Shown here piece after piece: positions 45,341-54,144 of a stretch of DNA of 64,000 nucleotides (positions are counted from its first letter, which is position 1; the number at the start of each line of letters is the position of its first letter). Below the pieces are notes generated by a model. The model was not told the DNA's origin and did not search any database. It saw nothing but the letters and a program-made list of their open reading frames with translations. The translations under genes and the position numbers were made by a program. The stretch is from Paraneptunicella aestuarii (lineage in GTDB: Bacteria; Pseudomonadota; Gammaproteobacteria; Enterobacterales; Alteromonadaceae), in contig NZ_CP074570.1 in the NCBI RefSeq assembly GCF_019900845.1, forward strand, positions 2,976,001-3,040,000. The letters are read 5' to 3'.

Positions 45341-47616
45341 TCTGCGGCCTCCTTGTCATTAACCTGTTGCTTATCGGCAGTGATGTGCAACCAGATTTTG
45401 TCGAAGAAATACAAGCTAAAAGTAATTTGGTCACCGAAAACCTTGCCCTTAATTTCCTCCTCCCAAACCTTGAAAGCTTGCTCTACGCTCAACCAGGCAT
45501 TGTTGTGGATCTCGCGCTTGGTAAATTGCTTAAACAAATCAGCAATAGCGGAACTGGAGTCTGTTCCAGAAGCATGTTCATATTCCAGCCGCCTAACCTT
45601 TTGCCTTAACTGCTGCCACTGCTGTTTACTGACGTTTTTATCGGTGTCCTTAATAGTCTTTTTAAGGCTATCTGAAATTTTATCTTTCCAAAGTAAATCC
45701 GCTTGTTCATAAAGCTTTTCAGTATTGCAGTATGGCGACGAACTGTTATTGGCTTCTTGTGTTCCAGCACTTGCCCAAACCAGCTCAGGGACATCAGCAT
45801 AGACATAAAATCGCCCTAAGCCCTGCGCTTGCCGTTGCCCAATAGCCGGTTTCTCAAACAATTTCACTAACAACTGTGTTACCAGTTCCCGTTGCTCATG
45901 CGTGAGATTTTGCCAATCAAAATGCAATACACTACCCGCAGCAATTGCTTGCTCAGATCGTTTAGGCAAACCACTGGCAGGGTTAAAGCCTGTAATAGCA
46001 GTGGTAGAACTTCGTTTGAAAAGATGCTCTTCAGGAATGGTTTCACCGTTTAGATTAAGTGCCTTTGCCAGCATTTCTACCGACAACTCTGAATAGGGCT
46101 GCAAGTTATCGTCGTACACTAGCCAGGGTGACGTTGTCACCACTGTCACTGAGCTTGTTTTTTCTGTTATTGCTGGCATCTTTGGCTTGGCTACAGAAAC
46201 AGCGTTGACTACTCGTACAGGTGCCCCACCTCGTCCTATCAATAAGGGCTGCCCTTGTAGCAAACCCGTTAACATCCCGTGATTCAGTTCTTCCAGCAAT
46301 GCTTTTGTGGGAACACATAGCTGGCATGAAAACAAGGTTCCCTTGGGCAACACTTCCTCGGTGAACAGGTTGGCATCATCTCGCTTCGAGTCTCGATTCG
46401 TTAAACCGTTGCGCATGTGAATCGCTGTTTTTTGCTTCAACAATGCCCAACTGTCGGCCTTATCTTTAACAAAAGAAACATAATGCCCCTCTCCTACTTT
46501 TTTGAGCTTCGGCGCTGATGACTCCCCCTCTCTTTCCCCTACAACAGGCGCATTCACTTGAGGCAGCGTTTTAGTGTTATTGAACCACCAAGGTAATGAA
46601 ACAGCGCTAGAGCCAGCTTGTTCCTGCTCACCTTCAACTGCCCCTTGACTCGCACCAGCTTTTGCAACGCCAAAATGTTGAGGTAGAGGAAAACAGAAAT
46701 TTACGTCGCTAGCCGGAACGGGATAAGCATAGCCAACACCCAATTCGCCATTAATAAGCCGATTAAATAGAGCTGGTTGTTTATTTTGCTTACACCAGTT
46801 TGCCAAGGCTCCCAACATTTTATTGCCGTCAATAAAGGTGTCGGTAGGCACTACATTGCCGGGTTTATTGGTAGAAGGCAGGCGCACAGGTTCAAGGGCT
46901 TCAAGCGTAAGCTGAACAAGGGTATTTTCGCCCTTAAACTCCACCTTGCTTTGCTGGTTAACTGAGGCGTTTTCAATTTCGGGGGTCGGTTTGAGACAGC
47001 CCAGTTGTATCGCCCCGGTAGCGCGATGTTTTTGGCTTCCCAGCGCATACATGCGCTTTAGAATGCACAACATGGCTTCTTGGTATGTTTTAAGTTTCGA
47101 GCTTTGGTCACTGGACACACCAAAGAACTGATAGCGACAGGTAAACTCAGTCCCGGCGCGCATGTATTGCTTGGTACGTAAGCTGGCATCTTGAGCAGCA
47201 CGGTTATATAAGCTACGTTCTTTGCTCATTTCATTTTTTGTATCTTTATGAGCTTGCTTGCCCAAAGCCGTGGAAGAAAGCTCAATAAAAAATGACTCTG
47301 GCGAACGAACTTGCTTGTCTTCTTCCGACAACTCAGCAGAGAACACAATCAAACAACCTTGATCAAGGTTCTCTCTTTCCGCGCCAAACAAGGCATTTAC
47401 CGTTTTCAGATGTTCTTTGTTACCCGTAAAACGCGCCCAATCGAACGCCGCTTCACGCAAAATACCTTTTAGATGTTGTCGCCAAATAATAGGGTAGCCT
47501 TGGTCGTCACGGGTATTAAAACTGTCTACAAGACCATTTCCAACGCCCGTACCGATGTGAGTGTCTTCCAGTAAGGTTAGCGTGAATGTGTAACTATTAA
47601 CGTATGGCTGGCTCAT
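45337..47616 (-). CDS. Cas7-Cas5(Csx10)-Cas11-like fusion RAMP protein
   Basis: A 759-aa fusion. Domain 1 is Csm3/Cas7-like: LTLLEDTHIGTGVGNGLVDS with D31 as a candidate cleavage residue, then IIWRQHLKGILREAAFDWAR. Domain 2 is Csx10/Cas5-like: LEALEPVRLPSTNKPGNVVP, then GNKMLGALANWC, and a late glycine loop RQAQGLGRFYVYAD. The last 140 residues are helical (SLKKTIKDTDKNVSKQQWQQ), as expected for a fused Cas11 small subunit. This order matches the Cas7-5-11 subunit of III-Dv. It overlaps cas10 and the next gene by 4 nt each. Confidence 0.82.
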   Translation of the reverse strand: MSQPYVNSYTFTLTLLEDTHIGTGVGNGLVDSFNTRDDQGYPIIWRQHLKGILREAAFDWARFTGNKEHLKTVNALFGAERENLDQGCLIVFSAELSEEDKQVRSPESFFIELSSTALGKQAHKDTKNEMSKERSLYNRAAQDASLRTKQYMRAGTEFTCRYQFFGVSSDQSSKLKTYQEAMLCILKRMYALGSQKHRATGAIQLGCLKPTPEIENASVNQQSKVEFKGENTLVQLTLEALEPVRLPSTNKPGNVVPTDTFIDGNKMLGALANWCKQNKQPALFNRLINGELGVGYAYPVPASDVNFCFPLPQHFGVAKAGASQGAVEGEQEQAGSSAVSLPWWFNNTKTLPQVNAPVVGEREGESSAPKLKKVGEGHYVSFVKDKADSWALLKQKTAIHMRNGLTNRDSKRDDANLFTEEVLPKGTLFSCQLCVPTKALLEELNHGMLTGLLQGQPLLIGRGGAPVRVVNAVSVAKPKMPAITEKTSSVTVVTTSPWLVYDDNLQPYSELSVEMLAKALNLNGETIPEEHLFKRSSTTAITGFNPASGLPKRSEQAIAAGSVLHFDWQNLTHEQRELVTQLLVKLFEKPAIGQRQAQGLGRFYVYADVPELVWASAGTQEANNSSSPYCNTEKLYEQADLLWKDKISDSLKKTIKDTDKNVSKQQWQQLRQKVRRLEYEHASGTDSSSAIADLFKQFTKREIHNNAWLSVEQAFKVWEEEIKGKVFGDQITFSLYFFDKIWLHITADKQQVNDKEAAE

Positions 47617-49298
47617 GCGTTAACCTCCTTGCCCATTTTTTCGTTGCTCATACGACGTAACTTGTTTTTAAGTTCGTGAACTTCCATTAAGTCGGCGTAG
47701 TAGCTCATCATTACAGCCGGATCATTATCAATCTTCATCCAGGGGAAACCTGCGGTATTAGCGTCGCCTTGCGATTGAAGCTGCATGGCCTGTTCTACGC
47801 AGTGTCGGGTATTGGGCGGTACTTTTTGCCAGGCTATCGTTGAAGCCAGCTCACCCTGCGGCAACAACGACAAGGCATTCAGCATTTGGCTACGGGCTGG
47901 AGCACCTTCTTTTTGCAATGCTTTTTGTAAGCTATCGTCGGCTTCTAGCAAACGATCTAGCGTCATAGTGTTGCCATTTCCCGTCCCCTCTTCTGCGCTG
48001 CAAAGGTAGGGCTTTGCGGTGGTCAACAGCGTTTTATTGTTAACTTTGTGAATATGGTTTTGAAGGCGAGCGTCGATAGGCTCATCCACCCATGCTTGAG
48101 TGATCACTTCCCAATCTACAGTTGAATAACGCTGTTGGGCTTTAGGCAACCCTCGCCACTTCACTTTGGCCGAACTTGCCAACGCTTCTGCCACATGATG
48201 TAAACGATGCATAGGTAAAGCTGCCTTGGCGATGGCAACCCCAAACCCCATCGACAAGGGCTCGCCATCACGTAAGTTTTGGCTTTGCAGTTTATTGGCA
48301 ATCTCAGACACCAAAGGCAAAGCGTACTTGGCACGACAAGCCAGCATTAAATCGTCGCCCCCCAACATAAACAATTCAAACGGGCGGGTTTCCTCAAAGG
48401 CAAATTTTTCAAAAGTAGTGGTTAAGGCGGCTTTAACCGACTTACGCATAGCCACACGCGCAGCGTGGTAGAAGGACTCAAACAACGCGTCTTTTTCAAG
48501 GTAGCTAAGTGCCTCATTCTCAGATTTATTCTTTAAATAAGCCTTGGCTCGGTTACCCATGTTGTTACCGTCGGCAACAATTAGCGCCAGGTAATCATCG
48601 CCAGCGAGGTGATTCAATTCTTCGGCTTTTTCCAGTGCATTTGGAAGGGTTGAAAGCCCTTGAATCAATAAACTGCCTACGTCCTGTGACGGTTTATTCG
48701 ATTTTGCTTTACCCTGTTCATGGCGCAAACTCACAGAAGACGATACCCAAAACTTATCGTCATTACTTTTTCTCGCTATTTCCTGAGCCACACCTTCATG
48801 ACTTAACTGGCACGGCTGAAATACAGGTAAAGGCGGAATGTTCAATTGGGGAGAATAATAAGAATCATCGGTTGGAGAAGAACTAACACTATTTTCTTCA
48901 ATTAAATTACCTTCACTATCAAGCTCGTGGCACTTCACTTGTACGGTAATTCCCGGCAACTCTTTGGCAATATGTGCAGTAGCTTCCTTAATAAAGGCTT
49001 TAGCTTTGCCTTTTTCAGAGAAATGTGCCGTAAAATGCCCACCATCACGGCTTAAAATGCCTTTTTGCCACATAGCGTTTGGGTCGTCATCGCCCCCTAA
49101 TGGATCACCCTCAATAGCCCCATCAAGCTCAAACTTCCCAGCAGGAGCACTACAGTTATGTGTTCCAGCCAGGTTAACCAAATCCTGACGGATCACCTGC
49201 CCCAGCAACGCATTCGCACCACGCATAACCGCCAACCTTGGAACATCAAAAATAAACCGCTGAATGCCCCCAAATTCAATCTTAACGATAAAACTCAC
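47613..49298 (-). CDS. cas10: Cas10 with intact GGDD cyclase motif, no HD domain
   Basis: A 561-aa large subunit of the type III effector. It starts directly with a palm-like segment (FIVKIEFGGIQRFIFDVPRL), so the usual N-terminal HD nuclease is absent. The second palm is complete: LALIVADGNNMGNR at 238-250 and GGDD at 313-316 in FMLGGDDLMLACR. It should therefore make cyclic oligoadenylate (or a related messenger) when target RNA is bound, but not cut DNA with an HD site. It is the first gene of the cas operon, with about 390 bp of upstream sequence before the toxin-antitoxin genes. Confidence 0.92.
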   Translation of the reverse strand: MSFIVKIEFGGIQRFIFDVPRLAVMRGANALLGQVIRQDLVNLAGTHNCSAPAGKFELDGAIEGDPLGGDDDPNAMWQKGILSRDGGHFTAHFSEKGKAKAFIKEATAHIAKELPGITVQVKCHELDSEGNLIEENSVSSSPTDDSYYSPQLNIPPLPVFQPCQLSHEGVAQEIARKSNDDKFWVSSSVSLRHEQGKAKSNKPSQDVGSLLIQGLSTLPNALEKAEELNHLAGDDYLALIVADGNNMGNRAKAYLKNKSENEALSYLEKDALFESFYHAARVAMRKSVKAALTTTFEKFAFEETRPFELFMLGGDDLMLACRAKYALPLVSEIANKLQSQNLRDGEPLSMGFGVAIAKAALPMHRLHHVAEALASSAKVKWRGLPKAQQRYSTVDWEVITQAWVDEPIDARLQNHIHKVNNKTLLTTAKPYLCSAEEGTGNGNTMTLDRLLEADDSLQKALQKEGAPARSQMLNALSLLPQGELASTIAWQKVPPNTRHCVEQAMQLQSQGDANTAGFPWMKIDNDPAVMMSYYADLMEVHELKNKLRRMSNEKMGKEVNA

Positions 49299-49692
49299 AT
49301 CACCATCCTTATTCCTGAAAAATCAGCCATTATGGATAGCACAAATCAAAACATATGCAAATGTTTTATACCTTATTATATTTTTAACAGATTCAGATCA
49401 AACTCGAGTTAAAATAGCTTAACAAAAGGCGTTTAAAGGAATTAATTAAAAAGGACAAAGATAAGGAAAGGTAAATAGAAATAGTTAAAGATAGAAAAGC
49501 GATATTGCGAGAGAAGTAATGGAGCTTTGTTAAATCAATGTCCAACCAATCCATCGTCATAAGACCGTCGACATAAGCACCTCTGTTTTGAGGGGGGATA
49601 AGTTCAGCCGACGAGCCCGACGCAATAGAGTCAAAAACCAGAGAATAAACTACTGTTGTATCTATCTGAACCGCACCAACTACACCAATTCA
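49299..49692 (-). promoter_or_regulatory. Upstream region of the cas operon
   Basis: AT-rich just before cas10. Around 49612-49690 a decayed hairpin-element arm is visible (CCAGAGAATAAACTACTGTT, then GTATCTATCTGAACCGCACC), related to copies inside array 3. No consensus promoter is strong enough to name. Confidence 0.5.
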
Positions 49693-50001
49693 TTAATATT
49701 GGTCACCTTGCTGACTAACCCAATAGTCTGGCTTACGATGCAAATTTGCCACAGCAAGAATAACGATAGATTTTTCATTCTCTGTGTAAATCAGGCCGTA
49801 AGGAAAGTTATGAAGCAAGCACCTTCGAGTTCGTTCACTTACCCGTTGCCAAGAAGAGGGGTATGCGATAATCCGTTTAAGGCCAGAGTTAACTTCTGAG
49901 ATAAAGCGATCACCCAAGCCATTCAATTGAGATTCGTAATACTCGAAAGCATTATCTAACTCCAACTGAGCAAGCCTTGCAAACTCAACCTTTTTTTGCA
50001 T
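49693..50001 (-). CDS. ParE/RelE-type toxin
   Basis: A 102-aa RelE/ParE superfamily toxin. LAQLELDNAFEYYESQLNGL near the N-terminus, RIIAYPSSWQRV in the middle and VNFPYG/HNFPYGLIYTENEK-type beta strand (here RRCLLHNFPYGLIY) followed by VANLHRKPDYW are typical. It overlaps the antitoxin gene by 17 nt. It lies between the cas operon and array 2, inside the segment bounded by the 382-bp direct repeats. Confidence 0.9.
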   Translation of the reverse strand: MQKKVEFARLAQLELDNAFEYYESQLNGLGDRFISEVNSGLKRIIAYPSSWQRVSERTRRCLLHNFPYGLIYTENEKSIVILAVANLHRKPDYWVSQQGDQY

Positions 50002-50209
50002 ACTTTTTCAACACATCCTTTGCTGAAACTGTTTCCAATTGACCCGAGTTTAATGCATCAACTCTGGACTCAACTTCCTTACCCCAAACATCTTCAAATT
50101 CTGAGGTCGGTGTATCCAGACTTTTCAATAAACGCTCTACCAGCTCTATTCGAGCCTCAGAAGGTAATGACAAGGCTGTATCAATAATATCCGATTGTTG
50201 ATTTTTCAT
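49985..50209 (-). CDS. Addiction-module antitoxin (Unstab_antitox family)
   Basis: A 74-aa antitoxin with ALSLPSEARIELVERLLKSL, the conserved helix of the putative addiction module component family, followed by an acidic stretch around WGKEVESRVDAL. Pairs with the downstream ParE/RelE toxin. Confidence 0.88.
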   Translation of the reverse strand: MKNQQSDIIDTALSLPSEARIELVERLLKSLDTPTSEFEDVWGKEVESRVDALNSGQLETVSAKDVLKKYAKKG

Positions 50210-50319
50210 AGCACTTACGATTCAAAGGGTATTATCTAGAAGATAACACTCTGGCAATAAAGAGCAAAGCTCAAGCCGTTATCAAATAAGGCAGCGTATT
50301 TAGATTTAACGTATTTGAG

Positions 50320-50488
50320 CGTTTTTGGCACGAGCACTAAACCCTGTCCACTAATCACCATCGAGTTTACGGTTGTTTAACCCGTCCGTGGTATTTGGTT
50401 CCAGCCGCGACTTCCTGTCGCGTCGTTCGTTCCTTTTATCGTGATTACCTATCACGATAAATCTGCTTCGCAGACCGGAGCCTCACCC
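50320..50488. repeat. Hairpin-string module at the distal end of array 2
   Basis: Starts at a decayed half repeat (GGCACGAGCACT) and continues with AAACCCTGTCCACTAATCACC-type sequence, CGCGACTTCCTGTCGCG, TTTATCGTGAT/ATCACGATAAA and CTGCTTCGCAG, ending CCTCACCC before CTAAGAGCTC of the next repeat half. A near copy lies at 51496-51645. Confidence 0.75.
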
Positions 50489-50562
50489 CTAAGAGCTCTG
50501 CAACAATGACTTCATGGGTCATGCCGACGGCTCGCCTTTGTTTCACGGGCACTCTGCCCTAA

Positions 50563-51090
50563 TCAATCCTTCGTCATTCCGGCCTCCGAGCCGGAATCCA
50601 GAGAATCAGCAACAGTTGTGTCTGTTACAACCTTGCTAACTCCAACCATGTTTATTCGCGCTTTCCCTGCGCTCACCCCTTCGGGGCCATGCTAAAGCAT
50701 GTTCAAATCCATTCCCGATGGATTTGTCACGGGCACTCTGCCCAATCAATGCGTCGTCATTCCGGCCTCCGAGCCGGAATCCAGAGAATCAACAACAGTT
50801 GTGTCTGTTATAACCTTGCTAACTCCAACCATGTTTATTCGTCCCATCCTTGGGACTCACCCCTTCGGGGCTAGCCTTCGGCTATTCAAAAATGTTCCCG
50901 ACATTTTTGTCACGGGCACTCTGCCCTAATCATCGCTCTTATCAACAACACACCAGATTCAACAGGTGCTTGTCTGGAAGTCTCCACCACATTCAACCAC
51001 GTTTATTCGCGCTTTCCCTGCGCTCACCCCTTCGGGGCTAGCCTTCGGCTATTCAAAATTGCTCCCGGCAATTTTGTCACGGGCACTCTG
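50563..51090. repeat. Chain of three hairpin-string elements inside a CRISPR repeat (array 2)
   Basis: Three elements joined by repeat-derived hairpins (GGGCACTCTGCCC near 50730 and 50915). Terminal 9-bp hairpins are CAAATCCAT/ATGGATTTG (50704), CAAAAATGT/ACATTTTTG (50887) and CAAAATTGC/GCAATTTTG (51054), all with the same TCCCG loop. Two start with ATCAAT..CGTCATTCCGGCC and one with the alternative arm ATCATCGCTCTTATC. Confidence 0.8.
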
Positions 51091-51170
51091 CCCTAAGAGC
51101 TCTGCAACTTTATTAACCCATAATCCTTCGGGAGCGCGACAGCCGTTGTTTCACGGGCACTCTGCCCTAA

Positions 51171-51430
51171 TCAATGCGTCGTCATTCCGGCCTCCGAGCC
51201 GGAATCCAGAGAATCAACAACTGTTGTGTCTGTTACAACCTTGCTAACTTCAACCATGTTTATTCGTCCCATCCATGGATATAACTTTCATTGAAGCGCC
51301 AACAAGTTTACGGTTGCTTAACCCATCCATGGTGGTTGGTTCCAGCCGCGACTTCCTGTCGCGTCGTTCGTTCCTTTTGGCGTAATTACCTATTACGCCA
51401 AATCTGCTTACTCAGACCGGAGCCTCACCC
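51171..51430. repeat. Hairpin-string element inside a CRISPR repeat (array 2)
   Basis: Begins ATCAATGCGTCGTCATTCC after the first half of a repeat. Carries TTTGGCGTAAT/ATTACGCCAAA near 51376 and ends CCTCACCC joined to CTAAGAGCTC. Confidence 0.75.
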
Positions 51431-51495
51431 CTAAGAGCTCTGCAACTAAGAAGGATAATTTTTATGTTTGAGTTATTTATGGTTTCACGGGCACT

Positions 51496-51645
51496 AAACC
51501 CTGTCCACTAATCACCACCGAGTTTACGGTTGTTTAACCCATCCGTGGTGCTGGGTTCCAGCCGCGACTTCCTGTCGCGTCATTCGTTCCTTTTATCGTG
51601 ATTACCTATCACGATAAATCTGCTTCGCAGACCGGAGCCTCACCC
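51496..51645. repeat. Short hairpin-string module inside a CRISPR repeat (array 2)
   Basis: Starts AAACCCTGTCCACTAATCACC-like after GGGCACT of a repeat and ends CCTCACCC before CTAAGAGCTC. Carries TTTATCGTGAT/ATCACGATAAA. Confidence 0.75.
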
Positions 51646-51717
51646 CTAAGAGCTCTGCAACATGATAATTTCTTTCTTGGCCATAAACTTATTGTCGTTT
51701 CACGGGCACTCTGCCCT

Positions 51718-51952
51718 GATTAATCCGCCGTCAAAGTCCCCTCCCCTGGAAAAGGGGAGGGCTAGGGTGGGGTCAAAAACCATCTCACCACATTCAACCA
51801 TGTTTATTCGTCCCATCCATGGGACTCACCCCTTTGGGGCTAGCCTTCGGCTATTCACCAAGATTTGTTGGAACAAATCAGAACAGCTTTAGCTGGCTTG
51901 CGAAGCAAGTGGAGCACATGGATGTGCGACATAAAAACGCTCCAGGCGTTTT
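51718..51952. repeat. Hairpin-string element with a swapped terminal palindrome (array 2)
   Basis: Where other copies have GCCGG-type palindromes this copy has TCCCCTCCCCTGGAAAAGGG followed by GAGGGCTAGGGTGGGG. It ends with AAAAACGC/GCGTTTTT (loop TCCAG) before the repeat hairpin. Confidence 0.75.
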
Positions 51953-52041
51953 TGTCACGGGCACTCTGCCCTAAGAGCTCTGCAACATAAAAAAAGACAG
52001 GGGCAGTGTTCGGGGTGTAAGGTTTCACGGGCACTCTGCCC

Positions 52042-52282
52042 TAATCAGTCCGTCGTCATTCCGGCCTCCGAGCCGGAATCCAGAGAATCAACAACGGTTG
52101 TGTCTGTTACAACCTTGCTAACTCCAACCATGTTTATTCGTCCCATCCATGGGACTCACCCCTTCGGGGCTAGCCTTCGGCTATTCACCAAGATTTGTTG
52201 GAACAAATCAGAACAGCGTTAGCTGGCTTGCAAAGCAAGTGGAGCACATGGAAGTGCGACATAAAACGCTCCCGGCAATTTT
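52042..52282. repeat. Hairpin-string element inside a CRISPR repeat (array 2)
   Basis: Flanked on both sides by TCACGGGCACTCTGCCCTA, a 19-nt duplication of the local repeat. Internal hairpins include GGCC..GGCC palindrome near 52062, TCCCA/TGGGA, TAGCC/GGCTA and ATTTGTTGGAACAAAT. Confidence 0.85.
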
Positions 52283-52588
52283 GTCACGGGCACTCTGCCC
52301 TAAGAGCTCTGCAACACTTTTCTCTGCGTATTTTTACGCAAATAATTTGTTTCACGGGCACTCTGCCCTAAGAGCTCTGCAACCATAAACGAAGAGATAA
52401 TAAAAAATGGAAAAAGAGTTTCACGGGCACTCTGCCCTAAGAGCTCTGCAACATTAATAAATGTCTGATAAATATGAGATTTTGGGTTTCACGGGCACTC
52501 TGCCCTAAGAGCTCTGCAACTGAATACCTAGAATGGCAGTGCTTTTATTATGCGTTTCACGGGCACTCTGCCCTAAGAGCTCTGCAAC

Positions 52589-52970
52589 AGCGGGCTTCTG
52601 GAGGCCTTGATTTTAAAGGGCTACAGAAGGGCTTTACTACCATCATTTATTAAAGAACGTGTTTTCGGTTGTTGAACCCTTCCATGGTGAGGGCTTCCAG
52701 CTCGGCATCCATGCCTCGCGTTCGAGCCTGAAATTGCTGCGCGCTCTCGCAATTTCCGGGCGGCTCTCACCCACCAATTTTTTATTGGTAAAAATCATGG
52801 CTTTTCATTACTGTTTTTGCAAGTTTCATTTGTTGCTTGTCTTCCCGTTATTAAAGGGGTGTCACCATGTGTTTTTTGAAAAAGCAAGAAATTAAATTCA
52901 TAACCCATTGTTTTAATTGAGTTATTTTAAAAAGCCGAAACAATCTGTTACTTATATCAATTTCATGGTG
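52589..52970 (-). repeat. Leader of array 2; 382-bp direct repeat, copy 2
   Basis: Nearly identical to 35740-36121 and directly next to the last repeat of array 2. Contains the same diverged hairpin-string block at about 52665-52785. Recombination between the two copies would delete the whole cas cassette. Confidence 0.85.
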
Positions 52971-53384
52971 ATTTTTTAGCATTAATTCCTTTTTGAAATA
53001 TATAAAACAACTCAAAAATCAACATTTATCAGTCCTTTTTTAAGTATTCTATGCTTTTATCCTGTTGTCTCTTTTTGGTGTTTTCCCATTCCTTTTCAAC
53101 GAGTCAAATAAAAGCAATTTAATTCAACAAAGTCAATTAATTACAGGTGTTTTTACTATCACTTTTTGTGCTTATTTTCGGCCTTGCATTCCTTTTTATT
53201 CTTTCTCTATATTTTCTATTTTTGATATATTTTTAGCTGTTTCTGATGTTTGATGTGACGAATCGAAAAAGGGAAGAGAAAGTAAAAAGAAAAAAGAAAT
53301 TTAAACCGTATTAAATAGTCGCCGCTTTTAGGTGCTCGAACACCCAAAAGCAGCTAACCATCACAAACTATCAAGGAGTTTATA
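52971..53384. other. AT-rich intergenic region
   Basis: Rich in T and A, lies between the array 2 leader (minus) and the 115-aa ORF (plus). A reading frame at 53065-53253 is a chance product of the T-rich sequence. A short palindrome GGTGCTCGAACACC at about 53331-53344 lies before the small ORF. Confidence 0.4.
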
Positions 53385-53732
53385 ATGGCTGAACATGATT
53401 TTAAGGGCTTTGGGGGATGTTTTGTCAAAGAGTTTCCGCTTGAACGGGGGAATTTGGTGTTAAAACAGCGTTGGTTGTCGCTTTTTCATGCGAATTCAGG
53501 CAGCCAGAACCACACGGGCGAGCCTGTATTCGGCTCTTCTCTCTCACAGGCTCAGGCATCGTTATTGGTACTTCCCGGGTATGTATTAATTACGACTCAA
53601 CCTCAGTTGTGTGGGCAATTGGCGGGCATTGCAGAATTACAGTTCCGGCAAGACGAGTTAAAGCAGGATTTTTCCCACGCCATTGAAGGTTTGCTCATGC
53701 AAATCACCAGGTCAACGCCAGTGCTCATGTAG
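53385..53732 (+). CDS. Unknown 115-aa protein between divergent CRISPR leaders
   Basis: A soluble 115-aa protein with a strong AAGGAG ribosome-binding site and ATG. It has DFKGFGGCFVKEFPLERGNL at the N-terminus, ASLLVLPGYVLITTQPQL in the middle, and an amphipathic C-terminal helix (QDELKQDFSHAIEGLLMQIT). No signal peptide or membrane helix. I do not recognise a family. It is the only gene between arrays 2 and 3, so a role in CRISPR regulation or crRNA handling is possible but unsupported beyond position. Confidence 0.65.
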   Translation: MAEHDFKGFGGCFVKEFPLERGNLVLKQRWLSLFHANSGSQNHTGEPVFGSSLSQAQASLLVLPGYVLITTQPQLCGQLAGIAELQFRQDELKQDFSHAIEGLLMQITRSTPVLM

Positions 53733-54144
53733 AAAATTCATGTAGCGAATTCATGGCAGGCCGTTTCGGGAGGCTTGTGTTAATGGCCTCCTTTATTGGT
53801 GAAATGGAATAGTCGAAATAGCCGAAATAAAAAACCTTAGCTCACAACATCCCATTGCCTTACAATGCCAACCTCGGGGTTTAATACCGCCCGACATCCG
53901 CTAACCTAAAGTGCTCATTGCAAGGTTTGTCAAAAAACCTACTTAACTTGCTGAAATAAAACACTTTTTCAGCCAGACATAAGAAAAACGATTAGCGGAA
54001 AACAAAAGCTCTTTAACAATCAACCAGTTAGCAACACAAACGCAAATGGACATTGCACCAAAAACCTCAATATCAAGGCTAAATAAAGAGGTTAGCGGAA
54101 AACACCAAACCAGGCCGCAAGGAATAAGGCCAACAACAGAGGGA
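53733..54144 (+). promoter_or_regulatory. Leader of array 3
   Basis: AT-rich, directly before the first 37-nt repeat. TTAGCGGAAAAC occurs twice (about 53993 and 54092), roughly 100 bp apart. It is unrelated to the leaders of arrays 1 and 2. Confidence 0.65.

Larger units (their letters stand above)
50489..52588 (-). CRISPR. CRISPR array 2 (same 35-nt repeat as array 1), heavily invaded distally
   Basis: Nine spacers: 50505-50539, 51109-51147, 51447-51481, 51662-51696, 51987-52021, 52316-52348, 52384-52417, 52453-52485, 52521-52553. The four leader-side repeats at 52349, 52418, 52486 and 52554 are intact. All others are split inside the repeat by hairpin-string elements. On the minus strand each repeat ends in GTGAAAC and the leader is on the right. 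The cas operon lies downstream in the same direction. Confidence 0.93.

Noticed and set aside
50563..51090. Hairpin elements as long CRISPR spacers
   Set aside because: They interrupt the repeat within its hairpin and do not lie between two full repeats, they recur many times, and they are far longer than the 33-39 nt spacers.
52349..52588. The arrays as an integron or a tandem minisatellite
   Set aside because: Constant 35-nt units with unique 33-36 nt spacers, a leader and an adjacent cas operon are CRISPR features; attC-like sites and an integrase are absent.
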